This document shows positions 39,497 through 53,700 of a DNA stretch of 64,000 bases, in pieces. A program made the translations under genes and the position numbers. The notes below the pieces were generated by a model. That model searched no databases, was not told where the DNA came from, and saw only the letters and a list, made by a program, of their open reading frames with translations. This stretch comes from Pterobdella sp. o SKG-2022 (lineage: Eukaryota > Annelida > Clitellata > Hirudinida > Piscicolidae), in assembly GCA_964035795.1 (NCBI GenBank), contig OZ038320.1:13281076-13345075 (forward strand), written 5' to 3'. The number at the start of each line of letters is the position of its first letter. Position 1 is the first letter of the stretch.

Positions 39497-42400
39497 TCAA
39501 CTATGCGCTTCTGGCTCCATGAAACTCAAACACAACTGCTTGTCCCTCTCGTCACCCCACCCTCCGTTCAACTTGGGCATTCTGTAGTTCAAACATCATC
39601 AGGTACTGGTTAATACAATCACTATAAACAATCAATTCATTTTTCTTTTTCGAAGATTTTTGATGAAATAAAAATAATAAATATTAGTATGGGATTTATT
39701 GATTTCACCATGAATTTATATTCAATAAATTAACGCTAAAATCTTTGTACGCTCTCATAAACATTATTTAAAGATAGAGTAATATCTTGAGATTACAACT
39801 TCGTGATATACTATTTCATTAAAACTAAGCTTGTAAATAAAATATAAAAATTGGAGCAATTTTGTGTGTCAAGTTATTAGAAAATTTATAAAAAGTTGCA
39901 AGTTCAATAATAATTTGGTATGAAAAATTTTTAAAATCTCATATCGTTGATATGCTCATTATTGATTTTACTTTTGCTCAATTGCTTTTATGATTTATAC
40001 ATAAGTTTTATATTGTAAGCTCACTATTGTAGTTAATGCAGGATTACAATGGTATTGCTTGCAAAAATTTACTTTGCAATCGATTATAGCAATGTTAAAT
40101 AGTCCTCATGAATGAGAGTCTGTTTTTTTTTTAATTGAAGTGAATCTAGCCACGCTCTAGATAGTCGGAATGCAGAGATTTTAAATTTTAAAAACATAAT
40201 ATTAACGTTGTTGAAGTTTCACGTGAATTTTATTGATTTGTTAAACGGCTAGATTACTTAAAATATAGATTTTTTATAAATATTTCTTTAACTCCAAAAT
40301 CTTATGAACATACGTAACTCAAACTATGATTCTGTCGGCGATAAAAAAGTGCTCAATAAAAACATACTAAAATGCAATTATGAATAAGATTAAAATGGCA
40401 TTAACTTCAGATGTATCTAGACTACTACATTATAATAATATTGCTCTCTCAAATTTATATAAGTTATAACCTTTTAGGGGCATTTAAAGCACCACCTATG
40501 GCTAAAGATTTGGGAAATAGATATTGTTTATTAGAAGTCAAAAGATTTTTAATGCTGGACACCCTCTGATCTGGATTGCACACTTTCCCTTTGCTGTGCA
40601 AACCACTTGAAAAATAATTTTCAATCATGTAAATTATCATATTTGAATCCTATTAATTCTTTAAAATTATCGAAAATTTTAATGTAGTTTCAATAATAAT
40701 CAAAACAATTTGAGTCGATTTATGAGATTTTTAATAAATTGAAACAAAAGTTCACCGACATTTTGATGTAGCTAAACTAACTAAAAGTTGTTGCTGTCTT
40801 AATGAATGTATCAAAAATCTCATAAAACGACTTGCATTTTTTCGAGAATTTATATACTTTTAGACTTTACAGAGTGTAGCAAGTTATGTAAAAATATCTT
40901 CAAATTATTACTGGTTTTACATGTTGAAACTTTAGTATTTGAAAAAAAAGTTCCAACAAGCGAAACCATAATAAGTTGAGCATACCTTTACATAACTTAC
41001 TACGTGAGGCTGAAAGTATACATTATTTTACAAAAAATTTCGTGTAAGCTGTAATTTGAAATCTGTCTTTAGAGCACCAACCACTCTCCGATGTGGAAGA
41101 TACGGGGTGCAGATGATAACATCACAGTAAGCTTTTTGGGAATGCAAGAATAACCTGGTGAAGAAGTTCAATCGGTTTTGTTCATTTTCATTAGTGAATG
41201 AAGCTATGATAAGACGATAACTATGAATATGAGGTCGTGTAGTGGCAGCATTTATCATGAGTTCAAAAATTGAAAATCAATGTAAATTTTAAATTGAAAA
41301 AACTAAGAATATTTGATTAGTTTATTTAAAATAGAACAAAACTGTTTGAGTGTTTGGTGGAGAATCATGGAAGCAGCTTCCAATCGATACATTATTGTTC
41401 ACAAAAAAATAAGACTTGAAGATCGTCAATTAACTCAATGGAGACAATAAAGAAAATTATAAACCAATGAAAACTTTTAAAAATGAATATTAAAGAAATT
41501 TTAAAAATGCTTCAAAAAATAACAGTGTGTCTTGAATAATTAGGAATTAATTAAATGATAATGCATTAGCACTTGTGTTTGTATGAAATTAACCAAAACA
41601 GAAACTTCAAACTGTGAATATGGAAGATAAAATTCGTTTAAAAAAATTGAAAACAATATTCTTTGTGATTAATGATTCTGGTCGTTTGACTAACTCTTAT
41701 TGTTTTGCAATTTTTTTCATGAAAACTTATTTAACCTATTCAAAAGAAAAAAATTTATGTGAAATTTCGACAATAAAATAGACGAATAGAATAAAGCCGG
41801 TAGAGAATTTTAAGTTCAACTATTCCGAACAATTTTTTAATACTAGTATAATTAATATATGAATATATGTCTTCGAACCTATATATGAAATAAAAGTTAG
41901 TTATAAAAACGCAGAAAACTCTTGGAAAATTCAAAAAATAAAAATCAAGTTATTCGAAAAAGATGTATTTGTATGTCAAATACTATGAAAAAATCAGAAG
42001 AAGTTATAGAATATTAAAAAAATGAATAAAGATTCATTAACAAACAATGAACTTTGTGAAATGCCATTCGCAACTAACCCACCACAAAATCTTAGTAAAA
42101 CATGTAAAAAACGGAAACATGTTATAAAACTCTAAGCCGACTTAGAAATATTCAATAAAAAACAAAAAAAACAAACTAACCACGATCTGACAAATTTAAA
42201 GCTTTTCTTCCTACGCAAACACATCATTTTTACACATTTCAAATTATTTGAATGTCAAGAGTTGAAAATAGTCATCAAATATTTTAAACGTTACATATTG
42301 GTCCTGGGCATGACGTTAAACTGCACCCAAGATAGCATCTCTAAATTGAAACTACTTTTTTTTTATAACCTGGATAACAGTGGACTTTGGTAGCAGAAAT

Positions 42401-45400
42401 CAACAAACCGATTTTCTGGTATCGTTGTCATTTGGCTTGGCGGATGATCTTTGTTTTTGTTGACAACGGCAAGACAACTATCTAAGTGTGAAAACTGCTG
42501 ATCTTGAATTCGATAATTTCAAGCTAGACGTTAGTTCGGACTGGCAGTCTATAAAAATTTTTCCCAAATAAAAAAGGCTTTTTTATAAATTACTATTATG
42601 GTATCAATGAACTGCAGTCAATCTCACTTACTGGGATATATACAGCTGTATAATCTAATTGGATTAATAAAAATTTAAAAAATATAGCTCAAAGGTAAAG
42701 CATTAAAATAATTATCTATAGTTACCGAGTTCGATCCTACATGGGCCGCAATTACCACCTGTTCCACAGTGTTTTCGCTACATTGAATTTGTAGCAAGCG
42801 CTTTGATCTATAAAGAAAAGCGCTTTAAAAATACTGCATTACATTACATTACATAACACAGTATTTCGGTTAATTTACTTTTAATTATATTAGATTATAC
42901 TGTTGTAGTTATCCGTGTAACTGAAGATGGCAGCAACCAGTCTAGCTTGTTGATACTATTATAAAAAATTTATAAAACAGGCCATTTTATTTAAGCCGAG
43001 TTCTTATAAACTGCCCGCTCAAGCTAATGTCTAACATAAAATAATCGAATTTAAAATCCACCGTTCCCACACATAGGCAGCTTGTTTTGCCGTTGTCAAC
43101 TACAATCATAAGCCAAATGATAACAGTACAAAAATGTCGTTGTCAATACCTGCTACATCAGTCTTCTGATAACCAGGTTATAAAAAAGCAGCCTTTAACT
43201 ATGGGCGCTATTTGGATGTTGTTTAGGCCAATGCTCAGAATAAGATTTATATAATATTAATTATTATAATGAAAAATTTTCAAAGCACAAAAAAAAATGT
43301 ATTATGATGGAATATAAAGCTTAACAATGAATAGAAATACCTATGAAATGCAGTGACCAGTCCCAGTTATAATCATCCAGCCTGCAAAATGCCTGCAAGT
43401 CATTTGTAGGGTTGTAATGGACAACAGATATTTATTCAAATATTATTTTATGATGTTTACTCATATGCCAAAAAATTGCAAAATGGGAATTCAGTCTAAA
43501 AATTAATTAATGAAGAATCGAGTAGTACGAAAAAAATATGTTGGTAAACCACAAAAAAATGTTTTTATTCATAAACTTATGAGAATATGTGACAACCTAG
43601 AGTGGTAAAATTGTTTTAATACAAACTTCAAAAACTTTGAAAACAGTATTAGTAATTGTTTGCATTGATGATACACATTCAGAGGCATTCCCAGGAGGAG
43701 TTGAAGGAACCGTGAATTGCCTCCATTGTTTATAATCCTCCCAAACCATCCGTATCTTCCTTCACTTTCTCCCTATTTTCTTTGTCCTATCTCCTCAAGC
43801 TACGACCATAAAATTCCGAACTAAAAAGTCTATCAAACCATTCTTTAGCTTTCTCAACGTGACCAAACTACTTTGATTTTTAAATTCTAGTTATGTCACA
43901 AAATTGCTTTTCGGTCATTTTTTAGCTTCAGTCGTATTCAACTAAATGAGATTTACAGCAGTATTTTCAAAAAAATGAACAGATAAATTAATTATCAAAT
44001 TAACAATGAGCAATAAACCAACCACTCCACACTTCTTGAACTCTGACCACACCGATCTATCAAAAGACATGCCCATGTTGTGCTTGTTCGACAACCAAGG
44101 TCCAATACTCACCTGAGATCCCGTTGTTATGTAACATCATAAAACACAATAATATATGGTATGGTATAAGAAAATCATATGATAAGCTAGAAGAAACCTT
44201 CAAAATCATTTGATATATGCATCATAGTATACAAAGTAGTTAACAAAATTAGTTAAATTTTGTGTTCAAATATTAATGACGGCAAAAAGGTGCTTTAAAT
44301 TTCAAAAAGTGGTATGATAATAAGTTTGAGTTGAAGTACCGTGTGAGCATTGTTTTGGAATCTTGGCTTTTTATCATAAGTTCCTAATGTCATTATGTCA
44401 CAAGAAGGACAAGAACTGAAAATAATAATTCATTGATGGAATTATAAGAAAAAATTATTAACTTAAAATAATAACAGAAAAATCATTTTTGAGTTCATTA
44501 CACAGTGAAGTTTCAAGCTTCTTTAAATTTAATTATGTTCTATTCATGAATTATATTTTCGAAAAGCTGAAAGAACTTCCAATTTTTACGAAAAAATGAA
44601 ATTTCCAAAGGTTGTTATGTAAACCCAAGTTCTATTTTATAAAAGAAAAAGAAAACGGAAAAACCCATGAAGAATTTTTTAAAATTTAGGAAATAATTAC
44701 GAAACAACAAAATCAAATCAAAATTCTATTTATAAAAAAACTAAAAAAAACAAAATTTATGCAAAAAAAACCCAATAAAAACAACGTATTTTGACGAAAG
44801 TTCAAAAACTATAATGCGGTTGGGTATTATATAAGGAATAATAAAGTTTGATAATAATAATAAAAGATGAGTGATGTCACTGTGGGAAAATTGTATAAAA
44901 AAAATTGCATGGACTGTCAACCCGGATAGTGGCCAAATCATTAGATTGTCTACAAGCAAATATACTTTTTGAATCTGTTATAATCTTTAATTATGTTCGC
45001 AAGCCCAAATTATATGTATGTATGGCCAATAAATATTCAATCACCCTGAGAAAAAAATGTATTATACAATTATTCTTAGTATCCTTAGTATTATTGAAGA
45101 GTAATAGACACATGATCAAAATTTTCACAATTTATTTCCAGGGTACAACTTTTTTGATAAGAATATTTGCCATCTTATAAACCTATTGAATCGAGAGATA
45201 CCTTTGAACCACTTCAGTGCATTTTAAACACTTGCTTGCCAACACTGCATTTGTACAATTGTTTCTAGTAAGGTTCTATCAAGAGAAAGTGGCGTCAAAA
45301 CGATAATAATATAGACCATACATTCCACATTTTGATTAAGCACTATTATTATGTTTTTCTTGATTAAACCATTAACGCCATGTCTTTATTTAAGCTTCAA

Positions 45401-47660
45401 TTTTTTTAGATTTCTGGAACCTTTAAAAAAAATTTAATATTTGAAAAAAATTTTTTGAGCAATTTTTTAAAAAGTGTTTTCTCAACTGAAGGCAGGCAAG
45501 CGCGTAATAAAGCTCAAATCATAATAGTCTTGATATTATATATATTTTTGTTTTAAAACTGAAAGCGGCCTAGAAACCAAAATGGTCACATGTTTCATTT
45601 AAAAAATTTATAAAAAAAAATAAAGACATAATTATCGTTCATTTGGCATGAAAATCATACCAACATTATATATGTAGTGGGACTTCGCATGCTTTACATC
45701 TAATTTTTTTGTTTTTTACAATGTGAGCATCTCCCTTGATCACAAGATTCCTTTATATGCTCCAGAGAATTCTTTTTTTATTATTGGCGTGACTCTTTCT
45801 TTTGAGCCACATTGAACACTAATTTTGGCAGAAGCTCCGTATTTTTCTAGATATTCGCAATACGTGATTTTTTCCGCTGATGTTTTTGTATAAATTCCAC
45901 GCATTTTGGCACGAATTATCTATACCAAAAGCAAACAGTGGAAACCACAATTTTTTTACCCCTAAAAGAGATTTTCTGGGCATGTATATTTTGATCGAAC
46001 CGATCAACTCTTCCCATACACGAGTTGTAGATGGATACCACCTTTGGACATACAGCATTTATTCGTCTTCTTTTGGAATCTATTTTTGCAACCCTGCTAA
46101 CAATCGAAGTAGGGTGTATTGAATAGGCATTAGATGCCAAAGTTACTACCTTAGTATCTTTCCATGCTACAACAGATATATTATCGGTGGTAGCCATGGT
46201 CATTCCACCTCTTTTTTTTTGAAGCTTTCAAATCTGAACGGCAATTTTTAAGTCTGTTCACTCTTATAGTGCTTGTACCAAAATGGCCTAATTGTGTAAG
46301 CTTATCCAAAAGAGGCAAACTAGTTAAGAATAGATCGCAAAATAAATCATATGGTCCTTGCGGTAAAACCGATACCATTTCCAAAACCATAAGCATTTTG
46401 GTGACTTAGTGGAGTTGATTTCGTACCTTGACATAGAATGAAATGCACCAAGTGTTCTGCTGATGTGCACAATGACCATATCTTATACCCAAAGTCAAGA
46501 GGCTTTCAATGTATGTGCTGCTTTGCTCCGTTTTTCATAATAGGGAATCATTGATTCATCTATTGCGTATTTGAAGCTTTTTTCTTTTTTGAAATTATTT
46601 TTGAAAGATTCGTTCAAAAGCGAAAAATATAAAGAAACTTTGGCAAATTTTTCATCAAAAATTTGTGTGTTATCACATGTGTAAATATTTGTGAATTTCG
46701 AAAAACCTATTTCTCTACATTGCAGATGAGACTAACTCATTGTGAGTGTCCTTCTTAAATTTCCAAAACATTCTCATATTTTTAAAGGAAGCATAGCCCG
46801 TCAAGAGAAGGATGCCAATGTAAACTTTTATCTTTTCTTCAGAGACACGCAGGTGGTGTTTTCTTTGAAAAGCATACGTGTTAGTCATATAAACAATTAT
46901 AGATATTATTTCATTAATAAAAACAGCTTCCCATGTGCTTACTATGATAACATCACAAGCGTTGAGGGTTTCAGGTAAATTTAGAGTATTTGTATTTCTT
47001 TCGAACACTTCTGTCTTTTGTCATTTTCGGGTGCCATTCTTTCCAGTTTTTAGTTACCTTTTTTTATAAAATTTTGAAATAAGTTTTCAAGAACTTTATA
47101 ATCCATATTTGAGCACAATATGGATGACTTTCATACCATAATTATATTTTTCAACCTTGTTAACTGGTAAATCTCAATTTTCAATGGGTTCACGTTTTTG
47201 AATTAAAATCATCAGTGTCTTATGATAAGAAAACCGGGTTTTGAATTGAATCTTGAAACAGAAAAATTAGATCCAACTTAAAACTAATTTTAATTTATAA
47301 TTTTGACCGAAAACTGAGAAAAACACTGATAAACAGAGTCAGTCTGATGATGATTATACAATCACTTACTCAAAACAGGTATCAATCTTAAGTTAATGCA
47401 GATATTTATAACTTTTTAACTATGCTCATTCATATTTCACAAAAATTAATATAAATATTTAAAGTTTAATAGTTGTTGAAATCGATTTCTAAGGTCATTT
47501 ATCAATAGTTTATATTGATCTTTAATTTTCATGTCTAAAAAAAGAGACTAATTTTATATTGGTCTTTATCTATTACTGTTTTAAATATATATAAATAGAT
47601 AGAACGATAGATATTTAGATAGATAGATAGACAGATAGATAGATAGATAGATATAGATAA

Positions 47661-47749
<89 letters not shown>

Positions 47750-50700
47750 AAGTTAGATAGATAGATAGTTAGATAGATAGATAAATAGATAGATAAATAG
47801 ATAGATAGAACGATAGATAGATAGATAGATAAATGGGTAGATATAGATAGATAGATAGGTAGATAGATAGATAGATTTTTTTTCAACCCGGCGATACCAA
47901 AATTGAAAAAAAATACAGATACCAAAAAAAAAACTATAAATAAATTGAAAAAATAGCGATAGATAATAAATAAATAGGAAAATGAATAAGCCGATCATCA
48001 TCATCGTTTTGCATCCGTTTCCATGCTAGCATGGGTTGGACGGGGTCTCATAATGGCTTTTCTCCACAATCTACGGTCTTGGGCAAGTTCAGGATTGAGT
48101 TTCATTTTTCTAAGGTCGTTGCTTAATGTTTTTCTCGGTCTACCTTGTTCTCGCTTACCCTCGATAGGCAAAAAAATAAATAAAAATTAACTATGTAATA
48201 AACAAACCTTTTACGTAGTGAATTCATTTTGAGAAGTATAGGCACGAAGTCTTCGGAAACAAAGTGGTCCTCCTCCATGAAGAGGAACAAGCCTCGGTAC
48301 AACCTGGTCACCTCCAAGTGATCAAACACGTGGTTCAACTGCAGTTAGTGGCAATGAGTTTATCATTAATATGTATAATAGTAAATAATTATCATTTTTT
48401 ATGAAAGTCAGTATGGTATTAACGGCTGGTTATATATAATGTGTATTATAAAACTAGTATTGGCGATTTATCTAATCTTATCAAACTCTTCAGCTGATTG
48501 ACAAACACTTGAATATTATAATGTAACGTGCCTAAAAATAGACATAAAAACGCAAAAATTGTAAAACTAAAATTTTTGTTAACAAATCATTTTGATATTG
48601 GTGAGATTCCATCGTCATGTTTCAAATACAAACTGAATTTATTCATTTCCTACACAAATATGCAATTTGCTCTTAAATATTTTTACCTTCCAAAACCAGT
48701 GATGTTTAGTTTGAGTATATTTAGCTTCTCTGTAATGGCCATAGCGGTCGGGGAAATCTTTATTCAAACAACCTAGGTTCATGGCCCTGTTATTGAACGA
48801 GTGTTAATCAATGACTTAATGAACGACCATGAGCACGAAAAAGGCTAGCTTATGAATAATGATTATGTCTATAATTGACGAATTTAAAACTTATAAAAAT
48901 TTATCGTGAGTTTTCTATTTTCCCCAAATCTTCACTCATCGTAACTGAGATAGACAAACTAACTTATTTTTCACTCATCAAAAAAAATGATACCATAATT
49001 ATAAAGAATAACCAATATTATTAGAAACTTAATTTCAAAAAGACTGACATCTAAACTGATAACTGTCAAAAATCAAAACTTGCTTTTACAACATTTTGGG
49101 TACTTGCTTCGGCGTTGGCTACTAGAATCATTTTAAACCCATATGACAACAATAAAAAAATATCAGTCTGATAATATTGTCACTCAGCTTATAACAGCAA
49201 ACAGCCTGTAACTACAGACACTGAGAAGTTTAAGTTAAAATCAAGAACGTTCTGGCTTTATTTACTAATGCCAACCACGGTTCGTGATAGATAAACTTGG
49301 AAAAATGAATCAAATTTAATTATTTGGAGAAAATATTATAAAAGAGTGGAATGCCAACGTTTTTTTGTCAGCGTTTCTTGGACAGTCCCTGGGGTCCTCC
49401 CCTGGGAATTCGTGTTGATAGAGTTGTTGTGAGTATGGATAGAAGACTTGCATCACCTGTGGTTTTGAAGCTTCAGTCAATATCTTGTATTATGATTTGA
49501 TAGTTGACAGATTGTCTTAATGGGAAATTTAGTATTTTGATTAAATATGTTTTATAGAACAAAAAATAAAACTGTATACTCAAAATTTATAAATAAAAAT
49601 CGAATTGATGGAATGATATACAAGGTGTAGCATTTTATTAAATAAACGAGTCACAAACCGCGCAAAAAGTGATATTTCTGACTAATTCATTGATTTCATC
49701 GTCATAGTGGTCATGGCTGAATATCACAAGAACTTTGTCAATGTCGGACGCCTTCCCCAAAGATGATATCAAATGCTTCAAGTATTCTGTCCTATTGTGA
49801 ACCTGCGCATGTCATATTATTTAGAATGAGGTAAAGTATCTAGAAGATATTTTTTAATCATATCTGTAATACTTATTATAAAAATAGATAATTGAAAAAT
49901 TCCTCATGTGTTGTTGACTGGGAATTATGAAGCTATTTATTCGAAACTATGCTGTATTTAAAGTAAATAATCATAGAATATATCGTTAATATTGTTAACG
50001 AGTTAGCCTACGATAAAATTGTATAAAGATAAACACAGGATTTGAAACTTTATTGAAGTTGAAATCCTCCGTTTATCTTTAAACAAATATCGTTAAGAGT
50101 TACACGCATGAATATGTTGAAAATGATTTGAAGGATGAAAGGACACGCAAAGAAGTAATGATTGAAGCTGCTTTACCTACCTGTATAACGACCACGATTG
50201 ATACTTCTGAAGAGGCAAGATCATATCTGCGTGTGTACATTGGTTCAATAATTGTGAGAAAGATGTTGAGAGCTTATTAATAGTCATTTTGAAAATATTT
50301 CTGTCAAAATTGAACCTGTTTAAATTGAATATTTTTTGTTCTCTGTTCAACCTCCAAATGGTGTTTTTGACTTCAACCAAGTACGGACTCATGGTTTGTG
50401 TGTAGTTCAGAAACGATAAATCCAAACTCGAGTTTAAAGCATTGATTTGAAAAAAATTTGGATTTTGATATTTCTCTAAAATATTTTTGTTCGGATTTTT
50501 ACCATCTTGAGTTTTCACGAAGACATCAGTATTCCCCTGGTCTATATTGTTGTCGATACCTCTCCTCTTCAAGTGGTCTATAATGAGCTTGCGACTTCCC
50601 CTGTCGAGTTGGAACAACTCCAAGTCCCTCATGAACGTTTCATTCGTTATCTGTTGATTGTCTTCTAAACCCTGGAAATGATAATGAAATACATAAAACA

Positions 50701-53700
50701 ATAAATAAAAAAATTTTGCTCCATGAAAAAAAAAATGAATTATAATGAAAAAATTAAAAAAAATTAAAAATGGGGAGCTTTGAATACCACAATGAAAGCC
50801 GAAAAATTCCGTGAATACATTTTATAACCTCGCGTTTATCTCTTCTATTGTCGTTTTAGACTCTATTTATTACAAATGTTATAGCAGTCAGATTTATTTG
50901 CGTTTTATAAAGTATTTTGATGAAAGATAAAATTTTTTGAGAATAAAAAATAAAAAAAGTAATTAACAAAAACACCTAGAAATTATTTAAAAAACTTTGA
51001 AAACAACTGTGATAATTTCGAAAACTAGAGTAATTGGTTTTAAAACTCAAAAAAATTAGAAACTATATGAATTCAATAACGAACAAAAAGTTTTTTTCAA
51101 ATATATGAGTTGTTTGATGAGCTGAACATGAAATATATATTTTTGTAATTATATATAATTTTATAAAATTTTTATTTCAATTTGAGATGTTTTAAACATT
51201 TATCAAAACAGTGAAAACTGGTTATATGTAGATCCTCACTGACACTAGTTTATAACTGAAAAAACTCCTCAAAAGTGGCTTAAGAAAATATCACCAGTGA
51301 TTATATATCTATAATCAAAAAACAAAACTTTTTGTAAACAAACCTGTATTATCAAGTATATTCTTAACAATTAACTAGAAAAACAAACTTCAAATTGTAA
51401 AAGTATACGGAAAGTTACTTTCACCCCTTAAATCATTTACTTGACACTAATAAATCTTAAATGCCTCAGAATTTATACTATCATCATAATGATAAAATTT
51501 CGTACATCCAAAAAGTTAAAACTTTGAAAAATATGAACACTCATTTCAAATTCTGTGAATCTAACCTGTTTTCGAACAATTCTTTGTAATGAAACATAAA
51601 ACTAATAAGTACATCGATCAGTCCATCTTTAGTATTGATTCTGCACTTTTAATCAGACTAGACTAATAAATTTACATTATTTAATTGAATTTAGAAAACT
51701 TGAGCTAGATGAAACAAGCAAAGTGATACTAAACTTTGCACGTTTCATCAAACAAAATATATTTATGAAACTTAGAAATGATTAATTTAATTAAAAATTT
51801 GAAGAATTATTTTTTGTTCTTAGTATTCAGTAAGAAGACTATTGGCCTTAACAGGTAAAACATGTTTATATAGATAAAGGAATCGACAGATCTACAGTGT
51901 AAATACCAGTTAAAAGTTGTCTCAAACTTTTTCAATAAAACATTAATAAAAACAGCATCAAGTTATTCATTGCTGCTTACCCAGGTTGCAGGGATTAAAG
52001 CAAGATTGAGACTCAAAATTATTGAGTATGCGCAAAGTGAACCTAATAACTGAGAAAGACCACAATATCGAAGCATTAAAAGGCTGATGGGGTTTGATGT
52101 TGCAACACTTGTCTGTCGGGCTTTTTACTATGAACATCTTCATTCATTTTTAGTAAACAATGATAAAACGTCACACCAAAGCGCCAATTTTCAACTAATG
52201 CATTATAATTTTATCTCTTTCAAAAATTAAACGAGTCAAGTTTGACGATATTTTTTTGCTAAAAGGGATTATAAAACTAACTTATAGCACTGCTCATGAA
52301 TAATGGTCTACCCCTAATAAGTGAAATAACTTTTGATCAAAAATCTACTTTTATTAAGCTATATCATTGAAAATTTCATGTAATATTGAGGATTTAATTA
52401 CAAGATAACGTCAAAATACAAAATATATTTAAATTTATTAAAGTCACCCGTAAAAATCTGCTCAGTCTTATTTGAAAGTTAAAAGTACATTGTTTAGGTT
52501 TGTTTGGCGTTGTTATAATAATTATGATCAATTAAGTCTAAAAAAACTCAAACCGATATTTTGAAAAAAGTCTGAAATTTTAACGTGTAAGAGGGTTAGA
52601 GGAAGAGAAAATCGCCTAACAGATTACGACGTTCCAAATCAACAACAAGATAACTTTTCAGAGACATTTTATTTATGTTTCGTATAGCTATTAAACTTTG
52701 AAAAAAATCAATTGAGGATTCATAAATTTAATTGAAATGAAAGCTATAATCTTCGATAAATATAGCTTTATCATAAAACGTTAGCATGCTAAAGCTATAC
52801 TTATCGAAAATTATAGCTTTTATTTCAAATAAATGTATGAATCCTCAATTGATATTTTTTCAAGTTTAATTTCAACAATAAGATACTTTATAAGTAACTC
52901 TATGCATAAAAAGTTTATAAAAACACGCGAAAAAAAGAAAAAACTCGTTGGATTGGACTGTTATCGAACCTACAGTTTTTAATGTAGGGAAATTCCACAA
53001 AAATTTACTACTCCTCACGAATTTCCTTCAATTAGTGAGGTCAACAAAGTAATTGTCCATAAAAGTCACAAAGCTTTTCGTAAGTCTAACTTACATTATC
53101 AAGCGATCAAATTATGAGCTCACTTGATAATGTAAGTTAGACTTACGAAAAGCTTTGTCTTTTGTGGCTGAATACTGAGTGTTTTTTTACCTCACTATTT
53201 GATTCAGGCTGCCTCGCTCTATACACCGGATCTTGGTTCCCCTCAGAATGAATACATCACGCATTCTCACACTCTTATCCTAATTTTAAGTTAACCTAAA
53301 ATTCGTCAATTCCCTTTCAATCCTTATAGTCTCACTGCAAGTGACAAAAGCATAAGCAAACATCAAAATTTATGGTAGTTCTTATATTTTGATTCAGCTG
53401 TTCATCATTAACCCGTTTGTGCCCATTGATCTCATATGAGATCACTCACATCTAACAGTTTTACTAATTATTGGTTAATATTTATCCAAATCCAATTAAT
53501 TTTTATTATTATCTAGGGTTATATCTTCAATATTGAATTCATTTTCCTTGAATTTTTATTTTATAATATTAAGCTTAAAATTGCCCAAACTTCCCTTTGA
53601 CGGACGTTTATCGAAAAACATTCAATTAAAGCATAATAATTTATTTTTATGTTGGAACAAAATGGAGTATTTTTAAGTTATCCTTAATTAATATTATAAA

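Noticed and set aside
42680..42750. Possible functional tRNA gene
   Set aside because: Boxes A and B are present, but a cloverleaf cannot be completed, and the body and CATTA tail show it is a tRNA-derived SINE.
47586..47876. CRISPR-like regular repeats
   Set aside because: Tetranucleotide microsatellite without spacers, in a eukaryotic intron.
47581..48004. Two overlapping minus-strand frames rich in Tyr-Leu-Ser-Ile
   Set aside because: Pure translation of the GATA/TCTA microsatellite; no start context or conserved domain.
50181..50315. Minus-strand frame running through to 50177 as one exon of MGAT2
   Set aside because: The frame past 50316 does not lead into the conserved VHNR block. 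An 89-bp intron (50227-50315) restores the family sequence (RYDLASSEVSIVVVIQ) with proper GT and AG ends.
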